A DNA stretch of 15,611 nt from an uncultured Roseburia sp. (GCA_945928585.1 CAMENQ010000012.1:1-15611); one strand, 5' to 3'; counted from the stretch's first letter, positions 1 to 6,573 are shown. The notes: generated by a model not told the origin, from the letters alone. Translations and numbers: made by a program.

Positions 1-265
1 ACTTCTCGTTCTTTGCAACAAAGTCTGTCTCTGAATTTACTTCTACGATAACACCTGTCTTGTCATCCTTAACCTCTGCACGAACAACACCTTCTGCTGC
101 TATTCTTCCGGCCTTCTTTACTGCTGTAGCTTCGCCTTTTTCTCTTAATACCTCTATAGCCTTGTCAAAGTCACCATCTGTTTCAACTAATGCCTTCTTA
201 CAAGCCATAACACCGGCACCTGTCATCTCTCTAAGCTGCTTTACCATAGATGCTGTAATTTCCAT
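1..265 (-). CDS. tsf: Translation elongation factor Ts, N-terminal part (runs off window)
   Basis: EF-Ts is the cytoplasmic nucleotide exchange factor that regenerates EF-Tu-GTP during translation. The first 88 codons are present and the gene continues past the window edge, so this is a partial gene and not a broken one. The protein starts [20 protein letters not shown], the typical N-terminal UBA-like domain that contacts EF-Tu. It then has ACKKAL near residue 21 and ends in [13 protein letters not shown], the conserved start of the core domain. The ATG at 265 is preceded by GGAGG at 271-275 with a 5-nt spacer, which fixes the start. It follows rpsB as in most bacteria, but after an unusually roomy 301-nt spacer containing hairpins. 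Identification is secure. Confidence 0.97.
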   Translation of the reverse strand, partial: MEITASMVKQLREMTGAGVMACKKALVETDGDFDKAIEVLREKGEATAVKKAGRIAAEGVVRAEVKDDKTGVIVEVNSETDFVAKNEK

Positions 266-280
266 TTTTTCCTCCATCCT

Positions 281-302
281 GCTGTATATTATGCAATACA
301 GC
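281..302 (-). promoter_or_regulatory. Small hairpin just upstream of the tsf ribosome site
   Basis: On the transcribed strand GCTGTAT and ATACAGC can form a 7-bp stem around an 8-nt loop. The stem ends 5 nt before the GGAGG of tsf. It could protect the 5' part of a processed mRNA or tune ribosome access. It is also compatible with chance in an AT-rich spacer. No function is shown by the sequence. Confidence 0.35.
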
Positions 303-401
303 ATTTTATTTTTTATTTTCAATATAAATTTACTTTTTGCTACAAACTAATCTTTTCATAAGTTTTTCGCAAATATTTTTATTTTCATTATTTATTAAAC
401 A

Positions 402-430
402 GATTTGCGCCTGACCATCAGACGCAAATC
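402..430 (-). terminator. Stem-loop between rpsB and tsf (attenuator-like)
   Basis: In the minus-strand RNA two 13-nt arms pair around the 3-nt loop UGG. One pair is a G-U wobble that would be a C-A mismatch on the plus strand, so the structure favours the rpsB-tsf transcript. The following sequence is TGTTTAATAAATAA, only a weak U-tract. Partial termination, or a processing/stability element that sets rpsB to tsf ratios, fits better than a full stop. The hairpin is clear; its role is inference. Confidence 0.6.
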
Positions 431-566
431 CTTAAATGCATTAACAAGCTATTTATAATATATATTAATAAATTAAATATGCCAATTATTAACACATCTG
501 CTATTAATAATTTTACAATCATATAAAACTGATAATGCTGATAAATTATTTAAGCTTATTTATTAA

Positions 567-1316
567 TTAAGCTTCAACTTCCTCAGCTACGCTTGCTTCC
601 TCTTCAGCTGTCTCTGCTGAAACTAAAGCTTCCTCGCCCTGATTTGCTTCGATAACAGCATCTGCCATCTTAGCTACGATTAATTTAACTGCTCTTATAG
701 CATCATCATTTCCAGGAATTACATAATCTAACTCTTCCGGATCACAGTTTGTATCTGCAATACCGATAAGTGGAATACCAAGTGTATGAGCCTCCTGTAC
801 ACAGATTCTCTCCTTCTTAGGATCTACTACGAAAATAGCATCTGGAAGCTTCTTCATATTCTTGATACCGCCAAGATTCTTCTCAAGCTTATCCCATTCT
901 TTCTTTATCTCGATAACTTCCTTCTTTGGAAGAAGATCAAATGTACCATCCTCAGACATTGTCTCAATCTCATTTAATCTTGCGATTCTTGACTGGATAG
1001 TCTTGAAGTTTGTAAGCATACCGCCTAACCATCTCTCGTTTACATAGAACATACCGCATCTCTCTGCTTCTGTCTTAACTGCATCCTGAGCCTGCTTCTT
1101 TGTACCTACAAAAAGAACTGTACCACCTTCTGCTGCAATATCAGCTATTGCCTTGTAAGCCTCATCAACTTTACCTACTGACTTCTGTAAGTCAATGATG
1201 TAAATACCATTTCTCTCTGTGTAGATGTACTCTGCCATCTTAGGGTTCCATCTTCTTGTCTGATGTCCGAAGTGAACACCTGCCTCAAGTAACTGCTTCA
1301 TTGAAATAACGCTCAT
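567..1316 (-). CDS. rpsB: 30S ribosomal protein S2
   Basis: S2 is a structural protein of the small ribosomal subunit, near S1 and the mRNA exit region. The 249-residue product starts [20 protein letters not shown]. It carries the S2 signatures [29 protein letters not shown] and [10 protein letters not shown], followed by [11 protein letters not shown] and YVIPGNDDA. It ends in an Ala/Glu-rich tail of about 25 residues that is commonly variable in Clostridia. The ATG at 1316 is chosen because GGAGG at 1325-1329 is 8 nt upstream. The in-frame ATG at 1331 overlaps that ribosome site and is rejected. It has its own promoter and leader and lies directly after the fla/che operon, a synteny shared with Bacillus subtilis. 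Confidence 0.98.
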   Translation of the reverse strand: MSVISMKQLLEAGVHFGHQTRRWNPKMAEYIYTERNGIYIIDLQKSVGKVDEAYKAIADIAAEGGTVLFVGTKKQAQDAVKTEAERCGMFYVNERWLGGMLTNFKTIQSRIARLNEIETMSEDGTFDLLPKKEVIEIKKEWDKLEKNLGGIKNMKKLPDAIFVVDPKKERICVQEAHTLGIPLIGIADTNCDPEELDYVIPGNDDAIRAVKLIVAKMADAVIEANQGEEALVSAETAEEEASVAEEVEA

Positions 1317-1362
1317 TTGTATTACCTCCATTGGTTTTATATTTTTTCTTCCCTATACTTCA

Positions 1363-1438
1363 CTTCACAGGAGAACCTTGAAGCGTGGCACCATTCCTGC
1401 AATCCGTATAGGTGCTTTCTGCTGAATATACAGTCAGC
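1363..1438 (-). promoter_or_regulatory. Structured rpsB mRNA leader
   Basis: The predicted transcript start (about 1438) to the rpsB ATG spans roughly 120 nt. In the RNA three consecutive hairpins can form: GCTGA/TCAGC (1421-1438), GCACC/GGTGC (1388-1415), and CTTCAAGG/CCT-TGAAG with one bulged G (1363-1383). An A-rich single strand then leads to the GGAGG. Autogenous control of rpsB by S2 through its leader is known in other bacteria. That this leader does the same is inference. I do not recognise it as a named Rfam class. Confidence 0.4.
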
Positions 1439-1444
1439 CTTGTT

Positions 1445-1473
1445 ATAATAACATAAAAAAAATGCTTTTGCAA
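1445..1473 (-). promoter_or_regulatory. Sigma-A-type promoter for rpsB, embedded in the upstream terminator
   Basis: On the minus strand TTGCAA (1468-1473, 4 of 6 to TTGACA) is followed after exactly 17 nt by TATTAT (1445-1450, 5 of 6 to TATAAT). Transcription would begin near 1438, just where the leader hairpins start. The -35 box is the loop of the flagellar-operon terminator and the spacer is the terminator's U-tract. Consensus match and position are good, but no transcription start is shown directly. Confidence 0.6.
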
Positions 1474-1483
1474 GCATTTTTTT
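1455..1483 (-). terminator. Rho-independent terminator of the fla/che operon
   Basis: The minus-strand RNA has A7-TGCTT, loop GCAA, AAGCA-T8. This is a hairpin with a GC-containing core, a GNRA-type tetraloop and a run of eight U. It lies about 115 nt after the last flagellar-operon stop codon. The arms are A-rich and U-rich on both sides, so it would look like a terminator on either strand. No convergent gene exists, so the minus-strand role is the relevant one. Confidence 0.85.
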
Positions 1484-1520
1484 CATAACCCAACAACTCA
1501 TAGCATAAGTGACTCGACAT

Positions 1521-1586
1521 CTAAACACTCCATCTAAACATAGCATCCTAACATAATATTTAAACATAGTATTTAAGCATATCATT
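1521..1586 (-). repeat. Degenerate tandem repeat, about 13-14 bp x 5, in the operon 3' UTR
   Basis: Read on the plus strand the units are CTAAACACTCCAT, CTAAACATAGCATC, CTAACATAATATT, TAAACATAGTATT and TAAGCATATCATT, with a possible sixth decayed unit to 1600. The consensus is roughly cTAAACATANNATT. The array starts about 13 nt after the stop codon of the LysM-like gene and ends before the terminator. It is short and AT-rich, so replication slippage is the simplest origin. Confidence 0.5.
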
Positions 1587-1598
1587 TCATCCATATAA

Positions 1599-2213
1599 TT
1601 AACGTGATATAATTGCTGCCACATCTTCATATGACATTCCTGTAGTAAATGTATATGTTCCTGTTCTTATTCTTGCTGCATAGCCGTTTTGCACAAGGTA
1701 AAGATTAAATGCTGATGCATCATCCACTACTCCCAACTCATACAGTTTCTGACTTACTGCTTCTGAATACATTCCACTTGTTATTGTAAACGTAATCTCG
1801 TTTCCTGATGATGTCTGGTTTTCTGTTGAAGGCTCCTTAGTATCAGGTTCTGCCGCAGTCGTTGTACTTTCTGTGGTTTGCTCCGATGCAGTGGTTGTAT
1901 TTTCTGTAGCCGGTTCTGTTTTATCCGGTTCGGTAGTTGAATCTTCCGGATTTTGCTCTGCCCCAGTAGTTTCACTTTCCGTAGTTTTATCTTCCTTGTC
2001 CGACTCTGCTTCCGTGGTATTCTGTTCCTTGTTTTTAGAAGCATTTTCTGTAGTTGTCTGCTTCACATTTTCTCCTGACATAACCATGCCAAGCTCTCTT
2101 GCCCTGTCCATAATTTTACTGTCAGTTGTTCTATAGGAATATATAATCATCAGAACTATGGCTGTAAAACTAATACCGGTTCCCAGTCCTCTTAGATAGT
2201 ATTTTAATTTCAT
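1599..2213 (-). CDS. Membrane-anchored protein with MltG/YceG-type LysM-like domain, no catalytic domain
   Basis: The 204-residue protein has a short basic N terminus and one membrane helix at about residues 12-28. A Thr/Glu/Ser-rich linker (about 50-135) follows, then a C-terminal domain of about 65 residues. This domain, with TFTITSGMYSEAVSQKLYEL and RTGTYTFTTGMSYEDVAAII, resembles the LysM-like N-terminal domain of MltG (YceG), the endolytic peptidoglycan transglycosylase. The MltG catalytic domain and its glutamate are absent, because the protein ends right after ISR. The ATG at 2213 has AGAGGT 6-7 nt upstream. It is the last gene of the fla/che operon. An outward-facing wall- or glycan-binding role near the flagellum is inference, and enzymatic activity is not expected. 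Family assignment is moderately sure. Confidence 0.75.
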   Translation of the reverse strand: MKLKYYLRGLGTGISFTAIVLMIIYSYRTTDSKIMDRARELGMVMSGENVKQTTTENASKNKEQNTTEAESDKEDKTTESETTGAEQNPEDSTTEPDKTEPATENTTTASEQTTESTTTAAEPDTKEPSTENQTSSGNEITFTITSGMYSEAVSQKLYELGVVDDASAFNLYLVQNGYAARIRTGTYTFTTGMSYEDVAAIISR

Positions 2214-2233
2214 TTTTTACCTCTGATAATATT

Positions 2234-2953
2234 TTATTTTTTAAATAAATCTATAACAAGTCTTACCTCGCCAATACCTATTCCAAGCTTTTTGGCTATT
2301 TCCATATTGGTACTTCCCGCCTTATGCATCTTAAGTATCTCTTCATTTCTGTTTCCTGCATCCTCTGATAACTCTCTGTTTCTTCTAATGTTGTCATTCT
2401 CCAGCTCAATTCTTTTTTCGGTATTCTGTTTTAAGTCAGCTTCTTTCTTTTCCTTTTTTTCCTGTTTTGCATTAAGCTCAGCTTTTTCAGCACGTTTCTT
2501 TGCGGCTGCCTGCTCTACTTTTTTTGCAACTGCAACCGACATATCATTTACCAGCGCCATTTTCTTTATACTAAGCTTTAATGCTTCTATGTCTCTTATT
2601 GTATCTTTAAGTGTGGCTTCCTTTTCATTTAGCATATTGTATAAAAACATAACCTCATTATGATTATTGTCTATCTTTTTTAATATGTCATCAGAATAGT
2701 TGCCTACTGCAAGTATCTTTTCATTTGCAATTTTGTCAAGTTCTATAGCGGCTTCTTCTATCTTTTCATCAATAACATTTGCCAGTTCCCTGTCAACTTC
2801 ATCTCTTACAAGCTCCTCAGCAATCCTTTTTGTATTGCTGCTAAGCTCCTCGTCTACAGACTTTCCTCCAAGTTCAAACTTTTCTGATAAAATATAGGTT
2901 ACTGCCACCAGTATTACTCCAATAACCAATATAACAATTTCTATTGCTTCCAT
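2234..2953 (-). CDS. DUF6115-type membrane coiled-coil/HTH protein, SwrB-like by position
   Basis: The product is 239 residues from ATG 2953. It has one N-terminal membrane helix (EIVILVIGVILVAVTYIL, about residues 3-21), then a long charged, Lys/Glu-rich coiled-coil region (about 25-195). It ends in a helix-turn-helix-like segment (EEILKMHKAGSTNMEIAKKL, then GIGIGEVRLVIDLFKK). This layout matches what I recall as the DUF6115 family. In B. subtilis the gene at this place, between sigD and rpsB, is swrB, which encodes a one-helix protein that promotes flagellar export assembly. A shared role is inferred from position and architecture only. The start is uncertain: ATG 2953 lies 4 nt after the previous stop and has no ribosome site, suggesting coupling, while an in-frame TTG at 2974 would add 7 residues and overlap the previous gene. 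Confidence 0.75.
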   Translation of the reverse strand: MEAIEIVILVIGVILVAVTYILSEKFELGGKSVDEELSSNTKRIAEELVRDEVDRELANVIDEKIEEAAIELDKIANEKILAVGNYSDDILKKIDNNHNEVMFLYNMLNEKEATLKDTIRDIEALKLSIKKMALVNDMSVAVAKKVEQAAAKKRAEKAELNAKQEKKEKKEADLKQNTEKRIELENDNIRRNRELSEDAGNRNEEILKMHKAGSTNMEIAKKLGIGIGEVRLVIDLFKK

Positions 2954-2957
2954 AGTC

Positions 2958-3281
2958 TTATATTTTGACGTCAAATGCAGCTCTTTTCTTTACAGATACA
3001 TTTCCGTCTTCTTCCTCTTTCTCTCTTTTTTTATTATGCTTACCATTTCGGTTGCCATCATACTCATTTTTTCCTTTTTCCTTTGCATCATACTTCTGCT
3101 CATTGTAATCAGCATTATCCTTTTTTATAACATTTTCCTGCTTATGCTGCAACTCCTTAATGTGATTTCCATAAAAATTAGTCTGGTCAATATTGGCCTT
3201 GTTATCTTGATTTGATTTCAAACCAGCAATATCCTGATTTCTCTGAACCACACCCTGCATTTCTACCGGTCTGATTGCCAT
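2958..3281 (-). CDS. Small, highly polar protein of unknown function in the fla/che operon
   Basis: I do not recognise a named family. The 107-residue product starts MAIRPVEMQGVVQRNQDIAG and then becomes almost wholly hydrophilic. It is rich in Lys, Asn, Asp, Gln and Glu, with no membrane helix and no cysteine, and it is probably largely disordered or helical. A basic/acidic stretch (KKREKEEEDG) precedes the end KKRAAFDVKI. It is very likely translated: it fills the 24-nt-to-overlap space between fapA and the DUF6115 gene, has an AGGCAGGCAG-like ribosome site before ATG 3281, and keeps an open frame among coupled genes. The N-terminal 20-25 residues look like the functional part, perhaps a docking segment. 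That is inference. Confidence 0.7.
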   Translation of the reverse strand: MAIRPVEMQGVVQRNQDIAGLKSNQDNKANIDQTNFYGNHIKELQHKQENVIKKDNADYNEQKYDAKEKGKNEYDGNRNGKHNKKREKEEEDGNVSVKKRAAFDVKI

Positions 3282-3305
3282 ACTGCTGCCTGCCTTTCTG
3301 CCTTA

Positions 3306-4901
3306 TTATAATGGAAGCACTTTTATTTCACTCTTCACCCGCTTAAACTCACTGTGTATAATCTCTTTATGCACAAGAATATAGTCACCTGCCACAGTAA
3401 CCTTTGTTCCCGGATAAACAGATTTTATTGCTCTTATCCTGGCATTTGTGTTTTCCTGAAGCAATTCCTCACATGCTTCTACCTCTGCCTCTTTTGTTTT
3501 TATTTCTGAATTATTTAAAACAATACTCTTTGTAAGCTGTGCCAACATTGGAACCTTGTCATCCTCAAGTATTCCCATATCTTTCTTTTTTCTAATCACA
3601 GTAAGTATCTGTGACATCTTTTCATTTTCCTTCTGCTTTTCTTCTATTTCGTCTTTTAGTTTTTTTACCTTATCTCTTATTGAAGGATCTGTTCCCACTT
3701 CTACACTTGTAGCAGCTCCCATAGACGAACCTATATTTGCTGCTTCTATAAGCGTTGTAGATCTTACATTTCCTCCTATGAGACTGGCATTTTTTCCTCT
3801 GACGTATATATCTCCCCTTGCTGATACATTACTGTTTATAATTGTGTCTGTTTCTACATAACCCTCTACATTTACATCAGCACTCTCTATAAATTTTGAG
3901 ATAAGATTGCCTTTTGCACTGATATCACTTTTTCCCATACCCTGTATGCCACGGTGAAGTACAATATTTCCACCTGCCACAAGCTTACAGCCTTCTACAA
4001 CACCAAATACTTCTATATTTCCATCTGCCTCAACGGAAAATCCTGTTCTGACGTTTCCCTTTATTGTAACACTTCCACTATACTTAATATCTCCCGTGGA
4101 ATTGTCAACATCTGCCGGAACATCATAATTATCAGATACAAATACTTTATCCTTCTCCAGTGTGGCATGCCCGTCTACCTCAGCAATAAGCTGCAAACCA
4201 TCCTCTGTAACAGATATGCCATTTCCGTATTTTAAAACAAGGCGGTTTACCTTTTTTGGTTTAACCATAACACCAAAAACATCTGTACCCGGTATTCCAG
4301 GGTCTTCCTTTGTAAGAACAGCAAGTACATCACCTTTTTTTATATTGCTTATATTGTTAAGATTATGAAAATCTACTGTACCATCTTCATTTAACTGTGG
4401 TTTTGCACGTCTGTCCGTCTGAAAATTATAAGTTATATATGCATCTTTTCCGTCAACTGGTTTTGTACCTTTTGCTATAACTACATTTTTACAGTATTCA
4501 GGATTTTCAAGGAACGCATCAATAACTGTTTCGTCCACGCCAAATGTTACTTTCTGACTTTCTATGGTTCTTATAATTTCTTCTTTACTCATTCTTGAAC
4601 CATTTTCACTTGGCGGATAAAATCTTCCTATTGCATACATCTTATCTGCCGTTACCTTTATGGTGATAACCTCATCAAATTTATAACAACCTTTATTGCT
4701 GATAACTTCCTCTGCTGTCTCCTCACTGCTGATAAGTGCATTGAGCTTTACCAGGTCGTATTCCTTCACACCCATTTTATCTAAAAAGGCTGTTACCTCA
4801 TCTATGGATAACTTTTCTCCGTTTCCCTCTGCCGGAAAGAACTTTACCGATACACTGTCATCACCATCTATTATCTTAAAATAACTGTTTTTATCTGCCA
4901 T
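3306..4901 (-). CDS. fapA: FapA family protein (DUF342), polymer-forming beta-helix protein
   Basis: The 531-residue product matches FapA/DUF342. The N-terminal half has mixed alpha/beta character (about 1-160), then GDVLAVLTKEDPGIPGTDVF (about 190-210), a family hallmark. A parallel beta-helix of short Gly/Val repeats (SGSVTIKGNV, ADGNIEVFGVVEG, VNVEGYVETDT, ARGDIYVRG) spans about 265-390. A coiled coil (about 405-480) and a small beta-rich end (SVYPGTKVTVAGDYILVHKE) follow. FapA of Vibrio vulnificus was described as a flagellar assembly factor linked to glucose signalling. The molecular role in Firmicutes is not settled. ATG 4901 has TAGGAGAG upstream. Its place 30 nt after sigD supports a motility or cell-surface role. 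Family assignment is strong; the gene name is used by family. Confidence 0.88.
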   Translation of the reverse strand: MADKNSYFKIIDGDDSVSVKFFPAEGNGEKLSIDEVTAFLDKMGVKEYDLVKLNALISSEETAEEVISNKGCYKFDEVITIKVTADKMYAIGRFYPPSENGSRMSKEEIIRTIESQKVTFGVDETVIDAFLENPEYCKNVVIAKGTKPVDGKDAYITYNFQTDRRAKPQLNEDGTVDFHNLNNISNIKKGDVLAVLTKEDPGIPGTDVFGVMVKPKKVNRLVLKYGNGISVTEDGLQLIAEVDGHATLEKDKVFVSDNYDVPADVDNSTGDIKYSGSVTIKGNVRTGFSVEADGNIEVFGVVEGCKLVAGGNIVLHRGIQGMGKSDISAKGNLISKFIESADVNVEGYVETDTIINSNVSARGDIYVRGKNASLIGGNVRSTTLIEAANIGSSMGAATSVEVGTDPSIRDKVKKLKDEIEEKQKENEKMSQILTVIRKKKDMGILEDDKVPMLAQLTKSIVLNNSEIKTKEAEVEACEELLQENTNARIRAIKSVYPGTKVTVAGDYILVHKEIIHSEFKRVKSEIKVLPL

Positions 4902-4931
4902 ATATAACTCTCCTAGCCTTCATTATGTATA

Positions 4932-5696
4932 TTAATTAAATATATAGCCTGCTATATCGCCAAGCTGTCCTTTCATTTTCTTAAGTGCTTTTGTATGAAG
5001 CTGTGAAACTCTTGACTCTGATACATCCATTATATTGCTAATCTCTTTTAATGTCATTTCTTCATAGTAATATAACAGAACAACTTTTTTTTCGTTGTCT
5101 GTCAGCATCTCCAAAGCTTCTGCCAGCATGCGCTTCATTTCACTTTTTTCCATTACCTGCTCCGGTTCTTCAAAGGTATTGCCTCTTATGGTATCAATTC
5201 CCTTTTCTCCGTTATTTTCGGCAAACTCATCCAAAGAAATTATATTTGTAATATTTGCCTGTCCCTGCCAGTTTGCATATTCTTCTTCCGAAATGCCTAA
5301 TACGGCGGCAATCTGCTCATCGGATGCCGCCTGTCCTGTTTCAGTCTCTATTTTTGAAACGGCAGCTTCTATTTTTTTCTGTTTCTGTCTTAACGACCTT
5401 GGTATCCAGTCCATCTTCCTTATCTGGTCCAGTATTGCTCCTCTTATTCTAAGACTTGCATATGTTTCAAACTTTATACCTTTTCCATAATCAAATTTAT
5501 CTATGGCATCTATCAGTCCAAATATTCCATAGCTGACTAAATCCTCGTATTCCACATTATAACCCAGATACATACTCAGTCTTCCGGCTACTATCTTAAC
5601 CAGTGCAGAATACTCTATAATGATTTTTTCTCTTAAATCAGCATTTTTTGTTTCTGTATATTTCTCCCACAACTTATCCTTTTCTGTCTCTGTCAT
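4932..5696 (-). CDS. sigD: Motility RNA polymerase sigma factor (FliA/WhiG/SigD family)
   Basis: This sigma-28-type factor directs RNA polymerase to late flagellar and chemotaxis promoters. The 254-residue protein has the usual family length. Sigma region 2 (about 15-85) contains YEDLVSYGIFGLIDAIDKFD and KFETYASLRIRGAILDQIRK. The region 2/3 link WIPRSLRQKQKKIE is highly typical of FliA/WhiG, region 3 follows (about 110-180), and region 4 is LTDNEKKVVLLYYYEEMTLK plus the HTH ISNIMDVSESRVSQLHTKAL. The start ATG 5696 is preceded by GGGAGAAG with an 8-11 nt spacer. Its position after cheD matches the fla/che operon of B. subtilis. Its anti-sigma factor FlgM is not in the window. Confidence 0.95.
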   Translation of the reverse strand: MTETEKDKLWEKYTETKNADLREKIIIEYSALVKIVAGRLSMYLGYNVEYEDLVSYGIFGLIDAIDKFDYGKGIKFETYASLRIRGAILDQIRKMDWIPRSLRQKQKKIEAAVSKIETETGQAASDEQIAAVLGISEEEYANWQGQANITNIISLDEFAENNGEKGIDTIRGNTFEEPEQVMEKSEMKRMLAEALEMLTDNEKKVVLLYYYEEMTLKEISNIMDVSESRVSQLHTKALKKMKGQLGDIAGYIFN

Positions 5697-5727
5697 GTGT
5701 TACACTTCTCCCGTTTTATTTTTTATT

Positions 5728-6033
5728 TTACTCATTTGAATTTATTTCGTCTGTCTGCTCTCCCTCTGATGTTTCTGTTTTTTCTTTTTCTTCTCCATCT
5801 GCAGTTTCGTCAGTGTCACCTTCTGTTGATTCTTCATCAGGTTCCTCTATAACAAAATTTTTCTCACATATGATTTTTAATATCAGACCTGCTATGTAAA
5901 AAATCAGCAGTGAAATCAATGTGATTATCATAATATTAAGCGTATCATATCTGTTTATTATTGTTATTATGGAGGCAACCAATCCTGCCACCAGTGAAAC
6001 TATAGCCGGAATATATTTTAGTCTATCCTTCAC
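5728..6033 (-). CDS. Small two-helix membrane protein with acidic tail, unknown function
   Basis: I do not recognise a named family. The 101-residue product has two predicted membrane helices (about 8-27, IPAIVSLVAGLVASIITIIN, and about 33-56). A very acidic tail (about 57-101) follows in which about 20 of 45 residues are Asp or Glu, with Thr and Ser between. Both helices and a short loop imply that the tail sits on one side of the membrane, probably the cytoplasm. The start is a GTG at 6033 with AGAGGT 7 nt upstream. That ribosome site lies directly after the cheD stop codon, implying co-translation. It lies between cheD and sigD in the operon, so an accessory motility role is plausible but unproven. 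Confidence 0.75.
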   Translation of the reverse strand: MKDRLKYIPAIVSLVAGLVASIITIINRYDTLNIMIITLISLLIFYIAGLILKIICEKNFVIEEPDEESTEGDTDETADGEEKEKTETSEGEQTDEINSNE

Positions 6034-6047
6034 TTCTATGACCTCTT

Positions 6048-6539
6048 TTATATCTCTTTTAATGGTTTACCGATAGATTTTATAGTAAACACTCCATCCT
6101 CAGATCTGATTACTACTGTTCTACCGTAATTTAATCCCGTATCTTCTGCCAAAAGAGGAATTCCCAGTTCTGCAAGCTTTTTCTTGCAGGCTGCTACATT
6201 ATGATCCCCTACCCTGAGTGCTGAATTTGTCTCTGATGACGCATATTGAAACATATTTGCTCCACCGGCTATCTTAGCTACAATTCTGCTTTTTACAGCT
6301 CCTAATTCTACCATAAGTCTGACTGTCTCCACTATCCCTGTATCTGCAAATTTTGCTATATTACTGTTATTTTTAATGGCTGTACTATCAGGCAGCATAA
6401 TGTGTGCCAGTCCTGTTACTTTAGTAGTTTTATCATATAATGCCACTCCTACACATGAACCCAAACCTAATGTAGTTAAGCTGTCAGGATATTTGCAGAC
6501 TTTAAGGTCTGCCATGCTTACTTTTATAACTTCACCCAT
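6048..6539 (-). CDS. cheD: Chemoreceptor glutamine deamidase CheD
   Basis: CheD deamidates glutamines of methyl-accepting chemotaxis proteins and binds CheC, raising its CheY-P phosphatase activity. The 163-residue protein has the complete catalytic set: Thr23 and Cys29 in LTTLGLGSCVGVALYD, and His46 in GLAHIMLP. These line up with Thr21, Cys27 and His44 of the Thermotoga enzyme. IAGGANMF (about 90-97), the GDHN/LGIPLLAEDTGLNYGR segment and a C-terminal GKPLKEI complete the fold. The start ATG 6539 has a rather distant GGAAAGG and follows cheC by 34 nt, so coupled translation is likely. Its pairing with cheC is the classic arrangement of the Bacillus/Thermotoga-type adaptation system. Confidence 0.96.
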   Translation of the reverse strand: MGEVIKVSMADLKVCKYPDSLTTLGLGSCVGVALYDKTTKVTGLAHIMLPDSTAIKNNSNIAKFADTGIVETVRLMVELGAVKSRIVAKIAGGANMFQYASSETNSALRVGDHNVAACKKKLAELGIPLLAEDTGLNYGRTVVIRSEDGVFTIKSIGKPLKEI

Positions 6540-6573
6540 ATATATGACCAGCCTTTCCGGATAAAATCTTTTG

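Larger units (their letters stand above)
266..566. other. AT-rich spacer between rpsB and tsf
   Basis: These 301 bases hold no credible gene. The only open frame is a plus-strand reading that runs antisense into tsf and has no coding signature. The spacer contains the hairpins at 281-302 and 402-430. A third weak one (552-574, 7-bp stem AAGCTTA/TAAGCTT in the mRNA) overlaps the rpsB stop codon. I found no convincing -35/-10 pair for a separate tsf promoter: a TTGAAA-like box at 317-322 lacks a matching -10. Confidence 0.7.

Noticed and set aside
317..322. TTGAAA as a possible -35 for a tsf promoter
   Set aside because: At 16-18 nt downstream there is no acceptable -10 (best is TATTGC, 3 of 6).
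60..350. Plus-strand open frame of 96 codons over the tsf start
   Set aside because: It is antisense to tsf and runs into the AT-rich spacer. The composition is that of a shadow frame and there is no ribosome site.
1316..1331. Longer rpsB start giving MEVIQ before MSVISMKQ
   Set aside because: The upstream ATG overlaps the GGAGG ribosome site of the downstream ATG. S2 proteins normally begin at MSVIS.
1337..1630. Minus-strand open frame of 97 codons between the LysM-like gene and rpsB
   Set aside because: It overlaps the end of the LysM-like gene and spans the tandem repeat, terminator, promoter and rpsB leader. It has no family resemblance and no convincing ribosome site.
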